Shown here in pieces: positions 52,783 to 61,792 of a DNA stretch of 64,000 nucleotides (positions are counted from its first letter, which is position 1; the number at the start of each line of letters is the position of its first letter). The DNA comes from Methylobacillus glycogenes JCM 2850 (lineage in GTDB: Bacteria > Pseudomonadota > Gammaproteobacteria > Burkholderiales > Methylophilaceae), in contig NZ_BAMT01000002.1 of the NCBI RefSeq assembly GCF_000617925.1, positions 310,001 through 374,000 of the forward strand, read 5' to 3'. The position numbers were made by a program, and so were the translations under genes. The notes beneath the pieces are model-generated. The model saw only the letters and a list, made by a program, of their open reading frames with translations. It searched no databases and was not told where the DNA came from.

Positions 52783-53280
52783 ATGAAACTAGTCATAGCC
52801 GCCATCACAGCAAGCCTGGTGCTGGCAGGATGCGCCACCACGCAGCAGCAACAGGAACCGCAAATCCAGCGCATTTCTCAAGAAGAGCTGGAAAAAATCA
52901 TGCCGCAGCCCACTCCCTTCATCACCTATGATGAGTTGGTGCGTTTGTCCAAGGCTGGCACATCGCCTGATGACATCATCGCCAAGATCAAGGAAAGCCG
53001 TTCCGCCTATGATCTCACACCCTCCAAGGCGCTGGACTTGAGCAAGCAGGGTGTCAGCCCCAAGGTGCTGGATTATATTTACAGCAGCCGTGAACAGGCG
53101 TTACGCGATGGCTTTGCCGATGAAATCAACAAGCGCGAAAAAGCCAAGGCGATAGAACAGGAAAGGCTGCGCCGTGAGTATCAGTGGCGCTACCGCAGTT
53201 ATGACCCCTTCTGGGGCCCAGGCTTTGGCGGTTATTGGGGCAGAGGCTATTACGGCCCACGCTGGGGCTATGGCTGGTAA
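52783..53280 (+). CDS. Predicted lipoprotein with Gly/Tyr-rich tail
   Basis: 165 residues from ATG 52783 (AGGAGG five bases upstream). Signal peptide II: MKLVIAAITASLVLAGCATT, with the lipobox LAGC. The centre has two helical repeats, TYDELVRLSKAGTSPDDIIA and SKALDLSKQGVSPKVLDYI, which look like duplicated units of a small helical module. The C-terminus is aromatic and glycine-rich (FGGYWGRGYYGP). Function unknown; attachment to the inner leaflet of the outer membrane is likely because the residue after Cys is not Asp. Confidence 0.75.
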   Translation: MKLVIAAITASLVLAGCATTQQQQEPQIQRISQEELEKIMPQPTPFITYDELVRLSKAGTSPDDIIAKIKESRSAYDLTPSKALDLSKQGVSPKVLDYIYSSREQALRDGFADEINKREKAKAIEQERLRREYQWRYRSYDPFWGPGFGGYWGRGYYGPRWGYGW

Positions 53281-53324
53281 AATTTAAGGCATACGCGCAG
53301 AGTGTGCGCAGCGTGCAAGCAGTT

Positions 53325-53351
53325 GGGGCTGGAGATTTCCAGCCCTTTTTT
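53325..53351 (+). terminator. Terminator after the lipoprotein
   Basis: GGGCTGGA / TCCAGCCC with loop GATT, followed by six T. Confidence 0.88.
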
Positions 53352-53380
53352 ATTGCTTCTGCTCTGCGGTTTTTCGCAGT

Positions 53381-54964
53381 TTAGCGATCAAGATCACGCG
53401 TGGCGGCACGCCAGCGTAACTTTTCTGAGTGACGGTGCCTGGCTTGCAGGCGCGTATCCTTGAGTATGATCTCCATGGTTTCACCCAGCACGCGTACCAC
53501 GCCAAGGATGGGGATAACCAGCATCAACCCGGCCACTCCGGCAATCGCCTCGCCAATCAGAAACATCATGATGGTGAGCAAAGGATGGATACGTAGACTG
53601 CGGCCAACAATGGCAGGCAGGAAGAAGAAGTCATCCAGCATGCGGATAATGATAAATAGCGCGGCCAGGCTGTAGATCACCGAGATATTGCCCGGCATAT
53701 CGGTGGTGGCAATCAGCGCGACGATGGCAAAGCCCAGCAGTGGGCCCAGATAAGGAATCCAGCACAGCACTGCCACCACCAGACCCCACATCAGTGGCGA
53801 AGATACGCCCAGCACCCATAGGCCCATGGTGGTCAGCACGGTATCTACCAGCGTCATTTTCATGAGGCCGACAAAGTACAGGCGCGCGGTTTGATCCACC
53901 GCATGAATCAAATACAGGGTTTTCTCGAAGAAGGCATTGGGCACCGCTGCTCCCAGCATCTTGCGCAGCTGTGCGCCGTCCTTGAGCATAAAGAAGGTAA
54001 TGATGGGTGTTAGCAGCAAAGAGGGTAGCCAGGTGGCCAGCCCGGTGAGTATCTTACCCAGGTATTTTTCCGAAAAATGCTCGGAGAAATCGGTGAAGCT
54101 CTGGTAGATGTTGTTGCCAAAATGCGCGGACTGCAAAAAGCTGAACTGCTGCTGCAAGCTACCCAGCAACTGTTCGGCAAGCTTGGCACCGCCAGAAGCG
54201 TAATGGATAAAGCCGCTTTGCCAGGATGAAGCATTGGCCATGACTCTGGGATAAACCAGCAGCAATGCCAGCACGGTGACAATCAAGAAAGAGCCACTTA
54301 AAGTAATGGCTGCCAGCGAGCGGCTGCTGCCTGCCAGCACCAGCTTTTTCTCCAGCGGCGCCAGCAGATAATAAAGAATCAGCGCCAGTAAAAAAGGCAC
54401 TACCAGCCACAGTATTTTCTTGAAGATCAACAATAGCAGGCAGGTGGAGGCAATAATGCCAGCCCATGCCAGCGGTCCAGGGCCGTTATTGACATTGGCC
54501 AGCACTGGCGGCGCAATGATATTGCCGGGAATCTGCTGGTATTGTGCCTGTCTCAGGCTGCAATGCTGGGTGATGATGGCGGCTATCTGTGGATAGGTAT
54601 GCAGCAGATGCAGGAAATCCTCACGGAACAACACAGCCAGTACGCAGTTTTCCAGCGCACGTACCTGGGCCGAACGTGGCACATCTTCCAGCAAGGCGCG
54701 CTCACCGAAGAATTGCCCCGCTTCCATGATGGAGAGATTTTGCCCATCCAAAGAGGCACGCACGCGGCCCGAAAGAATAAAGTAAACCGCCTGGCCTTCC
54801 TCATGCTGGTCAAAGACAATTTCATCACGCACATAGGTACGCTGGTGCAAGAGGTTATTGAGCGTATCCAGCTCATGATTGCTAAGTCCGGCAAAGAGCG
54901 GGACTTCACGCAGCACAATCTGGTGCTGGGGCGTGACGGGGTGGCGGAAGCGGCTGAGTAACAT
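53381..54964 (-). CDS. cNMP-binding domain fused to an AI-2E family transporter
   Basis: 527 residues. Residues about 15-135 form a cyclic-nucleotide-binding (CRP-type) domain with VYFILSGRVRASLDGQ and the phosphate-binding cassette FGERALLEDVPRSAQVRA, including the Glu and Arg that hold cyclic nucleotide. Residues about 165-510 are an AI-2E/PerM family permease with eight hydrophobic segments, LSSPLMWG-like and CWIPYLGPLLGFAIVALIA motifs. The fusion suggests transport gated by cAMP, cGMP or a related ligand. AI-2E members export or import varied substrates, so the cargo is unknown. Confidence 0.88.
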   Translation of the reverse strand: MLLSRFRHPVTPQHQIVLREVPLFAGLSNHELDTLNNLLHQRTYVRDEIVFDQHEEGQAVYFILSGRVRASLDGQNLSIMEAGQFFGERALLEDVPRSAQVRALENCVLAVLFREDFLHLLHTYPQIAAIITQHCSLRQAQYQQIPGNIIAPPVLANVNNGPGPLAWAGIIASTCLLLLIFKKILWLVVPFLLALILYYLLAPLEKKLVLAGSSRSLAAITLSGSFLIVTVLALLLVYPRVMANASSWQSGFIHYASGGAKLAEQLLGSLQQQFSFLQSAHFGNNIYQSFTDFSEHFSEKYLGKILTGLATWLPSLLLTPIITFFMLKDGAQLRKMLGAAVPNAFFEKTLYLIHAVDQTARLYFVGLMKMTLVDTVLTTMGLWVLGVSSPLMWGLVVAVLCWIPYLGPLLGFAIVALIATTDMPGNISVIYSLAALFIIIRMLDDFFFLPAIVGRSLRIHPLLTIMMFLIGEAIAGVAGLMLVIPILGVVRVLGETMEIILKDTRLQARHRHSEKLRWRAATRDLDR

Positions 54965-55029
54965 AGTTAGGCAAGTGAGGCTGAGGTTGCCTCATTCTAG
55001 CGGGCGGCACTGCAAGCGCAAGCTTTTCC

Positions 55030-55137
55030 TTGCTTGGTGTGCTGTGTGCCAGCCTGATCGCGCTGGGCTTATACTCTGTGATGCGTCATCAGTATGTGCG
55101 TGATGCGCGCGCCAATAAGGCATTGATAACAGCCTAG
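55030..55137 (+). CDS. Possible small membrane protein
   Basis: A 35-residue frame from TTG 55030, with one hydrophobic helix (LGVLCASLIALGLYSVM) followed by a basic segment RHQYVRDARANKAL. Topology is sensible for a small inner-membrane protein, but there is no clear ribosome site and the start codon is weak. May also be a remnant or chance frame between the transporter and yjbQ. Confidence 0.28.
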   Translation: MLGVLCASLIALGLYSVMRHQYVRDARANKALITA

Positions 55138-55170
55138 TGTTTTTTCTCGCAATGATATGTGGAGTTTTTC

Positions 55171-55590
55171 ATGCAGCAACATCATCACCAGATTGTCCAG
55201 CCCACCCACGGCCGCAGGCTATACGACATTACCCCCGCCGTGTTGCGGTGGCTGGCGGGCACTGGGCTGCGCCAGGGCTTGTTGACACTGTATATCCAGC
55301 ACACCTCTGCCAGTTTGCTCATCAACGAAAATTACGATTCTGATGTGCTGGTGGACATGGAAAGTTTTTTTGAGCGTTTGGTGCCAGATGGCGATGCTTT
55401 ATTTATCCACACCGCCGAAGGGCCGGATGATATGCCTGCCCATGTGCGCTCAGCGCTGACCCAGACCAGTCTGGGCATACCCGTGCTGGATGGCAAGCTG
55501 GCACTGGGCACTTGGCAGGGGATTTTTCTCTATGAACATAGACGCATGGCGCATAGCCGCAAGGTGCTGTTGCACTTGATAGGGGAGTAA
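55171..55590 (+). CDS. yjbQ: YjbQ/UPF0047 family protein
   Basis: Conserved protein of the UPF0047 family; some members show weak thiamine phosphate synthase activity, and the biological role is unsettled. 139 residues from ATG 55171, with GGAG six bases upstream (a GTG four codons earlier is also in frame). The family signature HTSASLLINENYDSDVLVD is followed by HTAEGPDDMPAHVRSAL and the closing LGTWQGIFLYEHR. A single gene, convergent with the EnvC-like gene. Confidence 0.92.
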   Translation: MQQHHHQIVQPTHGRRLYDITPAVLRWLAGTGLRQGLLTLYIQHTSASLLINENYDSDVLVDMESFFERLVPDGDALFIHTAEGPDDMPAHVRSALTQTSLGIPVLDGKLALGTWQGIFLYEHRRMAHSRKVLLHLIGE

Positions 55591-55607
55591 GTACTTAGGC
55601 AAGCACT

Positions 55608-55664
55608 ACTTGACCACGCTCCAGCTCAAGGGAGGACTTACTTGACCACACTCCAGCTCAAGGG
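55608..55664. repeat. Direct repeat of the EnvC-like gene's 3' end
   Basis: ACTTGACCACGCTCCAGCTC (from 55608) recurs as ACTTGACCACACTCCAGCTC from 55640, with AAGGG after each. The second copy is the end of the coding sequence (PLSWSVVK, stop); the first is a near-perfect copy just past the stop, also ending in a stop codon. Confidence 0.85.
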
Positions 55665-56978
55665 GTCAAACGGTTTGCTCTGGTAGCGTAGCTCGAAATA
55701 CACCCCATGCTGCTCATTGCCACCGCTATTACCCACTGAGGCCACGCTGTCGCCACCTTTGACGTTGTCACCAACTTGCTTGAGCAAAGCTTGGTTGTTG
55801 CCATACAAGCTCATATAACCACTGCCGTGGTCTATGATAATGAGGTTGCCAAAGCCGCGTAGCCAGTCGGCAAACACGATTTGGCCGCTGGCCACCGCCT
55901 TGACCTCGCTGCCCTCGGCCGCACGTATAAACAGACCCTTCCAGGAAATTCCGGTATCAGCGCGGCTGGCACCAAAACGGTTGCTGATCTCGCCGCGCAC
56001 TGGCAGATTGAGCTTGCCTTTGAGGGCGGCAAAGTTGGTGCCGTCAAAGGCGTTGCTGGGCAGGGCTTCGTTGCGGCCTATAGGTTTGCTTGGGGCAGTG
56101 GGGCGCTTCTGGCCTGTGCCTGCGGCTGATTGCTCTCTGGCGGCTTCGCGTGCAGCTTCCTTGGCCGCTTCACGCTCGGCTTTTTCTCTGGCGGCTTTTT
56201 CACGTGCTGCCTGCTCACGCGCGGCCTTGGCCAGTTTTTCCATCAACTGTGTCAGGCGCTGTTCATCGCGCTTGAGCTTGTCGATTTCATTGCGCTGCGC
56301 ACTGATCTTGCTGGATAGCTGCTTGACCAGCTTGTTGCGCTCGGATTTCTGCTGCTGCAGCTCATTGCGCTCTTTTTCCTGCTGCTCTTGCAGGGAGTCC
56401 AGGCGTTGCAAGGTCTTGCTGGTTTCTGCATTGAGCATTTCCACGCGGGCCAGGTTGTTGTTGGCCGAGCTGACCAGGGTGTTGCGCGCTTGCGAAACAT
56501 AACCCAGATAGTGCAGTTGCCGAGCGGCGGTATTCGGGTCTTGCTGCTGCAACAGCGTCTGCACCTGGCTGGATTTGCCATGCAGGTACTGCTGGTAAAA
56601 CTGCTTGCGCAGTAATTCCTGTTGTTGGGAGAGGGTGTTGCTGAGCGCGTTTTTTTGCAATTGCAGGGTTTGCAGATTGCTACTGCTCTCTTGCTGCTGC
56701 TGTTTAAGGTCTACCAGCTTGCGATTGGCCTCGCTGATGGCTTTTTCGCTTTTCTTTAATTGGTCAGCAGCATCGGCATGGGCTTCCTTGGAGGTATCCA
56801 GCTCTTTTTTCAGCGATTCCAGACGCTGGTGGATTTCATCCAGTTCCGCCTTTGGTGCGGTATTGGCAGCCGCGGCGCTGGCCGACTCTGCCTTGCTGGC
56901 AGCCAGGGACAAAGACCAGGCCGCTGGCCCAGCGTAGAGGCTGCTTGCCAGCAGCAGACTGAACCAGCGTTGTTTCAT
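55638..56978 (-). CDS. envC: EnvC/NlpD-like LytM-domain activator
   Basis: Periplasmic protein expected to activate cell-separation amidases. 446 residues: signal peptide (FSLLLASSLYAGPAAWSLSLA), a long coiled coil (about 45-275), an alanine/arginine-rich segment with repeated EAAREAAREQ-like units, and a C-terminal LytM domain (about 325-446). The first zinc-ligand position of active M23 enzymes (HxxxD) reads WKGLFI, so the zinc site is lost as in EnvC. It follows gpmI directly, an order known in proteobacteria. Confidence 0.9.
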   Translation of the reverse strand: MKQRWFSLLLASSLYAGPAAWSLSLAASKAESASAAAANTAPKAELDEIHQRLESLKKELDTSKEAHADAADQLKKSEKAISEANRKLVDLKQQQQESSSNLQTLQLQKNALSNTLSQQQELLRKQFYQQYLHGKSSQVQTLLQQQDPNTAARQLHYLGYVSQARNTLVSSANNNLARVEMLNAETSKTLQRLDSLQEQQEKERNELQQQKSERNKLVKQLSSKISAQRNEIDKLKRDEQRLTQLMEKLAKAAREQAAREKAAREKAEREAAKEAAREAAREQSAAGTGQKRPTAPSKPIGRNEALPSNAFDGTNFAALKGKLNLPVRGEISNRFGASRADTGISWKGLFIRAAEGSEVKAVASGQIVFADWLRGFGNLIIIDHGSGYMSLYGNNQALLKQVGDNVKGGDSVASVGNSGGNEQHGVYFELRYQSKPFDPLSWSVVK

Positions 56979-56980
56979 GC

Positions 56981-58530
56981 TCAGGCGTTGAATGTGACCA
57001 GGGATTTTCCGGTCATTTCTGCCGGTTGCTTCAGTCCCATCATATTAAGCAGAGAAGGTGCCAGATCGCAGAGTGCGCCCTTGCCTTCGGCCACCAAGCT
57101 GGCGGGTTTGCCTATGAAGAACAGCGGCACCAGATTGGTGGTGTGCTGGGTGTGCGGCTGGTTGTTTTCGTAATCACGCATCATTTCCACATTGCCGTGA
57201 TCAGCCGTCACTATCATCTGCCCACCTATGCTTTGCATGGCCTTGATAATGCGGGCCAGGCAGGTGTCTATGGTTTCCACTGCCTTGATGGAGGCCGTGA
57301 TTTCACCGGAGTGACCCACCATATCGCAATTGGCATAGTTGCAGATGATGGCATCGTACTTTTTGCTGAGTATGGCTTCTTCCAGCTTGTCAGTCAGTTC
57401 AAACGCGCTCATCTCTGGCTGCAGGTCGTAAGTGGCCACCTTGGGTGAAGGCACCAGAATACGATCTTCTCCGGCAAATACCTGCTCTTCTCCGCCATTG
57501 AAGAAGAAGGTCACGTGCGGGTATTTCTCGGTTTCGGCAATGCGTAACTGGGTGAGGCCTTGTTGCGCCAGATATTCGCCAAAGGTATTGCGGATTTCAA
57601 CCGGGGCAAAGATAGGGGTGGCGCGCGTTTCTGCCTTGTCGTACAGGGTCAAGGTGTAGAAGCCACCTAGCTTGGGCAGGCGGCGGCGATTAAAGCTTCA
57701 AAATCTGGGTCCAGCAGCGCATGGCTAAGCTGGCGCGCACGATCAGAGCGGAAGTTAACGAAAAGAATGACATCGCCGTCTTCCATGGTCACAGGCTCCT
57801 CGCCCGGTGCGACGATGGCAGTGGCTTTGACGAATTCGTCCTTTTCATCGCGCGCATAAGCTGCTTCAAGGCCAGCCAGTGCGCTAGGTGCGCTGAACTC
57901 ACCCACGCCATCAGTAATCAGGTTGTAAGCAATTTCCACACGCGGCCAGCGTTTATCTCTGTCCATGGCATAGAAGCGGCCACAAATAGAGGCTATCTTT
58001 GCCTTGCCTATGCGTGCGCAGGCTTCTTCCAGCTTGGTTAAATAAGGCTGGGCGCTGATAGGTGGGGTATCACGACCATCAAGGAAAGCGTGCACATAGA
58101 CGCGTTCCACGCCTTGTTTGACTGCCATTTCAATCGCGGCATGTATATGTTCCTGATGACTGTGCACCCCGCCGTCTGACAGTAGACCCAGGATATGAAT
58201 GGCCTTGCCTGCACGCTTGGCCTTGGCGGTGGCTTCCAGCAATACCGGGTTGCTGAAGAACTCACCGCTGGCGATAGACTGGTTGATGCGTTCAAAATCC
58301 TGAAACACCACGCGTCCGGCACCAATATTAAGATGGCCGACTTCGGAATTACCCATTTGCCCGGTTGGAAGGCCGACAAAAGTTTCCGAGGCATTGATCA
58401 AGGTGTGGGGATATTGCTGCCACATGCTGTCCAGTGTGGGAGTATTGGCAAGAGCAATTGCGTTGTCGCGGCTGTCTTCGCGATAACCGAAGCCATCAAG
58501 GATGACGAGAAGAGCGGGAGTTACGTTCAT
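56981..58530 (-). CDS. gpmI: Cofactor-independent phosphoglycerate mutase, one frame break
   Basis: Interconverts 3- and 2-phosphoglycerate using two manganese ions. ATG 58530 begins [19 protein letters not shown]. The phosphoserine is in [18 protein letters not shown]; later motifs are [14 protein letters not shown] and [13 protein letters not shown], and [10 protein letters not shown] near the end. The frame breaks near 57682: coding GCCGCCGCCTG should be GCCGCCCGCCTG, restoring [20 protein letters not shown]. Restored length about 516 residues. Links the gap/pgk and pyk steps coded at the window start. Confidence 0.94.
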
Positions 58531-58834
58531 TGCGGTCAGGATCCAGGTAGACTCAAGAGATGGCCTGTATTTTAGAGAGTTTTTGCGCACTACGCATGCC
58601 TAATCGCGGCCTGGTAGGGTTGAGCCGGGGTTTTATAATGAAATTGCCTGGCGGCAATTTCTTGGCACAATTTGCTAGGCAGACTTATTTTTTCTCTCAG
58701 GCTTGAATTCTGTGCGACTGGCTTCATGTAGCAAGAAGTGTTCGTCACTATCTGGCTTGCAGGCGCTGTGCGCTTGCAGCTTGTTAAAAGATCAAATATC
58801 CATGGCGGTGGTCATGGACTGATTAGGGGTAAAT
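58531..58834. other. Intergenic region between gpmI and the rhodanese gene
   Basis: About 300 bases without a supported gene. Contains TATAAT at 58634-58639, directly followed by a perfect hairpin GAAATTGCC / GGCAATTTC (58640-58661, loop TGGC) and then TTGGCACAATTTGCT, which resembles a sigma-54 site but has the wrong spacing. Confidence 0.5.
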
Positions 58835-59242
58835 GTGGATTTCGTTGCAAAAAATGCCTTATGGCTGGGATTGGCAGTGGGCTCTGGCCTCGCTTTGCTA
58901 TGGACAGTGTTCAAGCGTGGGCCGCAAACTGGGGTCAGCGTGTCTGATGCCGTGCTGTTGATCAATCGCTCCAATGCCGTGGTGGTGGATATCCGCGATC
59001 AGGCTGAGTTTGCTGCGGGGCATATTACCGATGCACGCCATATTCCCCTGGCGGATATCGAGAAACGCGCCGCCGAACTGACCAAATTCAAAACCAAGCC
59101 CGTGCTGGTGGTGTGCCAGAGTGGCGTGCGTTCGGCCAAGGCCGTGGCTCAGTTGAGCAAGCTCGGCTTTGAGCAGGTGAAGCAGATCAACGGCGGCCTG
59201 CAAGCCTGGCAGGAAGCAAAATTACCTGTGGTTAAGGGCTAG
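58835..59242 (+). CDS. Membrane-anchored rhodanese-like protein
   Basis: Sulfurtransferase-like domain on a membrane anchor. 135 residues from GTG 58835 (AGGGGT upstream). One N-terminal membrane segment (NALWLGLAVGSGLALLWTVF), then a rhodanese domain with VVVDIRDQAEFAAGHITDAR and the active-site loop CQSGVRSA, which holds the persulfide cysteine. Ends NGGLQAWQEAKLPV. It precedes grxC and secB, a common beta/gammaproteobacterial cluster. Confidence 0.92.
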   Translation: MDFVAKNALWLGLAVGSGLALLWTVFKRGPQTGVSVSDAVLLINRSNAVVVDIRDQAEFAAGHITDARHIPLADIEKRAAELTKFKTKPVLVVCQSGVRSAKAVAQLSKLGFEQVKQINGGLQAWQEAKLPVVKG

Positions 59243-59257
59243 TAGAAAGAAATCTAT

Positions 59258-59515
59258 ATGGCAAATATCACGATGTATACCACGGCAGTATGCCCTTATT
59301 GCATCAATGCCGAGCGCTTGCTGGTAAGCAAGGGCGTACAGAATATCAACAAGATTCGGGTTGATCTTGAGCCTGAGCTCAGGATCAAGATGATGGAGCA
59401 GACCGGAAGACGGACTGTTCCGCAAATCTATATCGACGATTTGCACGTGGGTGGCTTTGATGACCTGCGCGCACTCGATATGGCTGGCAAGCTTGACCCC
59501 TTGCTGGCAAAGTAG
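59258..59515 (+). CDS. grxC: Glutaredoxin 3
   Basis: Glutathione-dependent thiol-disulfide oxidoreductase. 85 residues with the active site CPYC (residues 12-15) in TTAVCPYCINAERLL, the TVPQIYIDD cis-proline loop and GGFDDLRALD for glutathione contact. Lies 15 bases after the rhodanese gene and upstream of secB, the usual yibN-grxC-secB arrangement. Confidence 0.95.
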   Translation: MANITMYTTAVCPYCINAERLLVSKGVQNINKIRVDLEPELRIKMMEQTGRRTVPQIYIDDLHVGGFDDLRALDMAGKLDPLLAK

Positions 59516-59691
59516 CGTCACGGTTTTGTAGTACAAAATCCTGACGGGAGCGGATAGAATGCGGGATTGAGTGATGCAATCAGATCAGGCTTTTGCTCAA
59601 TTTTTGAGTATCGCGCTTTAAAAAGTGGTTTTTTAATATTTTTAATCAATAAGCGGGTGCGCCCAGGTGCCCCGTCGTTAAGGGAAGAGAC

Positions 59692-60162
59692 ATGGCAGAA
59701 GAACAGGCAGCACAAGATCAACAACCAGCATTTGGTATCGAGAAGGTCTACGTTAAGGATCTTTCACTGGAAATCCCCCATGCACCACAGATTTTCATTC
59801 AGCGTGAAGCGCCTCAAGTATCTATCGAGCTGAGCAACGCTACCGCCAAGCTGGAAGATGGCATCTATGAAGTTGTGGTAACAGTGACTGTCACCTCCAA
59901 GCTGGGCGACAAGACTGTGTTCCTGGTAGAAGTAGCGCAAGCTGGTATCTTCCAGATTCGCAACGTGCCAGAAGAAAACATCGAGATCATTCTTGGCGTT
60001 ACTTGCCCCAATATCATCTTCCCCTATGCACGTGAAACGATCTCCGACATCGTTACCCGCGCTGGTTTCCCACCTGTATTGCTCAACCCTGTTAACTTTG
60101 AAGCGCTGTACGCTCAGCAAAAGGAAGAACAGGCTAAGGCAAATGGTGCGACTACCCACTAA
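59692..60162 (+). CDS. secB: Export chaperone SecB
   Basis: Tetrameric chaperone that keeps preproteins unfolded and hands them to SecA (11950). 156 residues. Typical segments are [54 protein letters not shown] and the acidic start after Met. GGGAAGAG precedes the ATG. About 175 bases of non-coding DNA with an imperfect hairpin (59517-59546) separate it from grxC. Confidence 0.96.
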   Translation: MAEEQAAQDQQPAFGIEKVYVKDLSLEIPHAPQIFIQREAPQVSIELSNATAKLEDGIYEVVVTVTVTSKLGDKTVFLVEVAQAGIFQIRNVPEENIEIILGVTCPNIIFPYARETISDIVTRAGFPPVLLNPVNFEALYAQQKEEQAKANGATTH

Positions 60163-60603
60163 AGCACAGCGCCTGGCTATGGCGCTAAGCCTGCTACCCA
60201 TGCTGCTGCCCACCATGGCGGCAGCATTGGAGTACCGCTCGGTCAACGTCGCTAAGGCGACGTTGTACGATGCACCCTCGGCACAGGGCAAGAAAACACT
60301 GCTGCTGGGGCAGGGTTATCCAGTGGAAATCATAGTCAACCTTGGTGACTGGCTTAAGGTCAGGGATGCTCAGGGCACACTGAGTTGGTTGAGTCCAAAT
60401 CACTGGGAAATAAACGTACCGTACTGATCCGTAGCGCCGCTGATCTGCGTCAAAGTGCAGATGCCGCTGCCAACCTGCTGGGCAGGCTGGACAAGGATGT
60501 GGTGCTGGACGTGCTGGAATCTCCCGCCAATGGCTGGGTGAAGGTCAAGCATAGAGATGGCCTCACAGGCTATGTCCAAAGCACAGCAGTCTGGGGTTTG
60601 TGA
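60143..60603 (+). CDS. Secreted bacterial SH3-domain protein, one frame break
   Basis: Periplasmic protein with two SH3b-like domains. Starts at ATG 60143 inside the secB 3' end (20-base overlap); signal peptide [18 protein letters not shown]. First SH3 unit: [29 protein letters not shown]; second: [35 protein letters not shown]. The frame breaks near 60387: GAGTTGGTTGAG should be GAGTTGGGTTGAG, restoring [19 protein letters not shown]. Restored length about 153 residues. Sits between secB and gpsA, as in many betaproteobacteria. Confidence 0.85.
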
Positions 60604-60661
60604 TCACGCATAGTGCTCTGATCACCATCGCTCACTCTTATCCAACCATGTTAAACCACTC

Positions 60662-61651
60662 ATGAAAATTACAGTTTTAGGTGCTGGCGCCTGGGGCACT
60701 GCGCTCGCTTTGCAAATCAGCCGCCAACATCAGGTTTCACTCTGGACCCGCAACCAGGCGCATATCATGGATATGCAGGTAACGCGGGCCAATCTGCAGT
60801 ATCTCGGGGATTTTGCCTTTGGCGATCAATTGACCGTGGATGGTGATTTGGGTCGTGCGCTGGAAGGTGCAGATCTGATCGTTTCGGTCGTGCCTACCAA
60901 TGGCTTCCGTAACGCCCTCAAGGAAATCAAACGTCTGGGCAGTAATGCTCCTGTGGTCTGGGCCTCCAAGGGGCTAGAGGCCGCCACCGCCAAACTGCCA
61001 CATGAAGTGGCACAGGAAGAGCTGGGCGATAGCCGTCACTGGGGCGTGTTGTCCGGCCCCAGCTTTGCGGCTGAGTTGGTACGTGGCCTGCCTACGGCAG
61101 TGACGCTAGCTGCCAATGATGCTGCTTTTGCCGAACGTGCGGGTGCCTTGCTGCATGGCGGACATTTCCGTGTTTACACCAGTACAGATGTTACTGGCGT
61201 CTCGGTAGGCGGTGCCCTCAAGAACGTGCTGGCCATTGCGGCTGGTATTAGTGATGGCATGCAGTGTGGCAATAATGCCCGTGCGGCGCTGATTACACGC
61301 GGTATTGCCGAAATGACACGCCTGGGCGTGGCCCTGGGTGGTGCCAAGGAAACCTTTATGGGGCTGACTGGCGCGGGAGATTTGATTCTGACCTGTACTG
61401 GCCAGTATTCGCGTAATCGTGAAGTCGGTTTGCGTCTTGCCAATGGGCAGACCTTGCAGGAAATTTTGCAAACCCTGGGGCATGTGGCCGAAGGTGTGCA
61501 TACCGCCCGTGAGGTGCTGAAGCGCGCCAAGCTTCTAGGGGTGGAAATGCCAATTACCCACGAAGTTGACCAGGTGCTATCGCACGGACGTTCACCGCGT
61601 CAGGCCATGGAAAACCTCTTGAGCCGCGAGCAAAAGTCAGAAGCGCTATAA
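60662..61651 (+). CDS. gpsA: Glycerol-3-phosphate dehydrogenase [NAD(P)+]
   Basis: Makes sn-glycerol-3-phosphate from dihydroxyacetone phosphate for phospholipid synthesis. 329 residues with the nucleotide-binding motif VLGAGAWGTALA (residues 5-16), the LSGPSFAAELVRGLPTAV segment, catalytic lysine in VGGALKNVLAIAAG, and the LTGAGDLILTCTG C-terminal motif. No strong ribosome site before the ATG. Follows the SH3 gene after 58 bases and ends in a terminator. Confidence 0.96.
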   Translation: MKITVLGAGAWGTALALQISRQHQVSLWTRNQAHIMDMQVTRANLQYLGDFAFGDQLTVDGDLGRALEGADLIVSVVPTNGFRNALKEIKRLGSNAPVVWASKGLEAATAKLPHEVAQEELGDSRHWGVLSGPSFAAELVRGLPTAVTLAANDAAFAERAGALLHGGHFRVYTSTDVTGVSVGGALKNVLAIAAGISDGMQCGNNARAALITRGIAEMTRLGVALGGAKETFMGLTGAGDLILTCTGQYSRNREVGLRLANGQTLQEILQTLGHVAEGVHTAREVLKRAKLLGVEMPITHEVDQVLSHGRSPRQAMENLLSREQKSEAL

Positions 61652-61707
61652 GCCTAGCACTGTAAGAATGAGCGCTATAAACCTGAGCGCTGTCAATTTC
61701 AGCCACA

Positions 61708-61746
61708 GAAAAAGCACCCTGATATATTGAGCGGTGCTTTTTTCAT
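61708..61746 (+). terminator. Terminator after gpsA
   Basis: AAAAAGCACC / GGTGCTTTTT with a 14-base loop, followed by T. Confidence 0.8.
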
Positions 61747-61792
61747 GTCTGGCATAGACTAGTATTTCCCACTATTGAAGATTAACCGCCGA

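Noticed and set aside
58662-58676. Sigma-54-like site TTGGCACAATTTGCT upstream of the rhodanese gene
   Set aside because: The GG and GC elements are 8 bases apart; sigma-54 needs 10.
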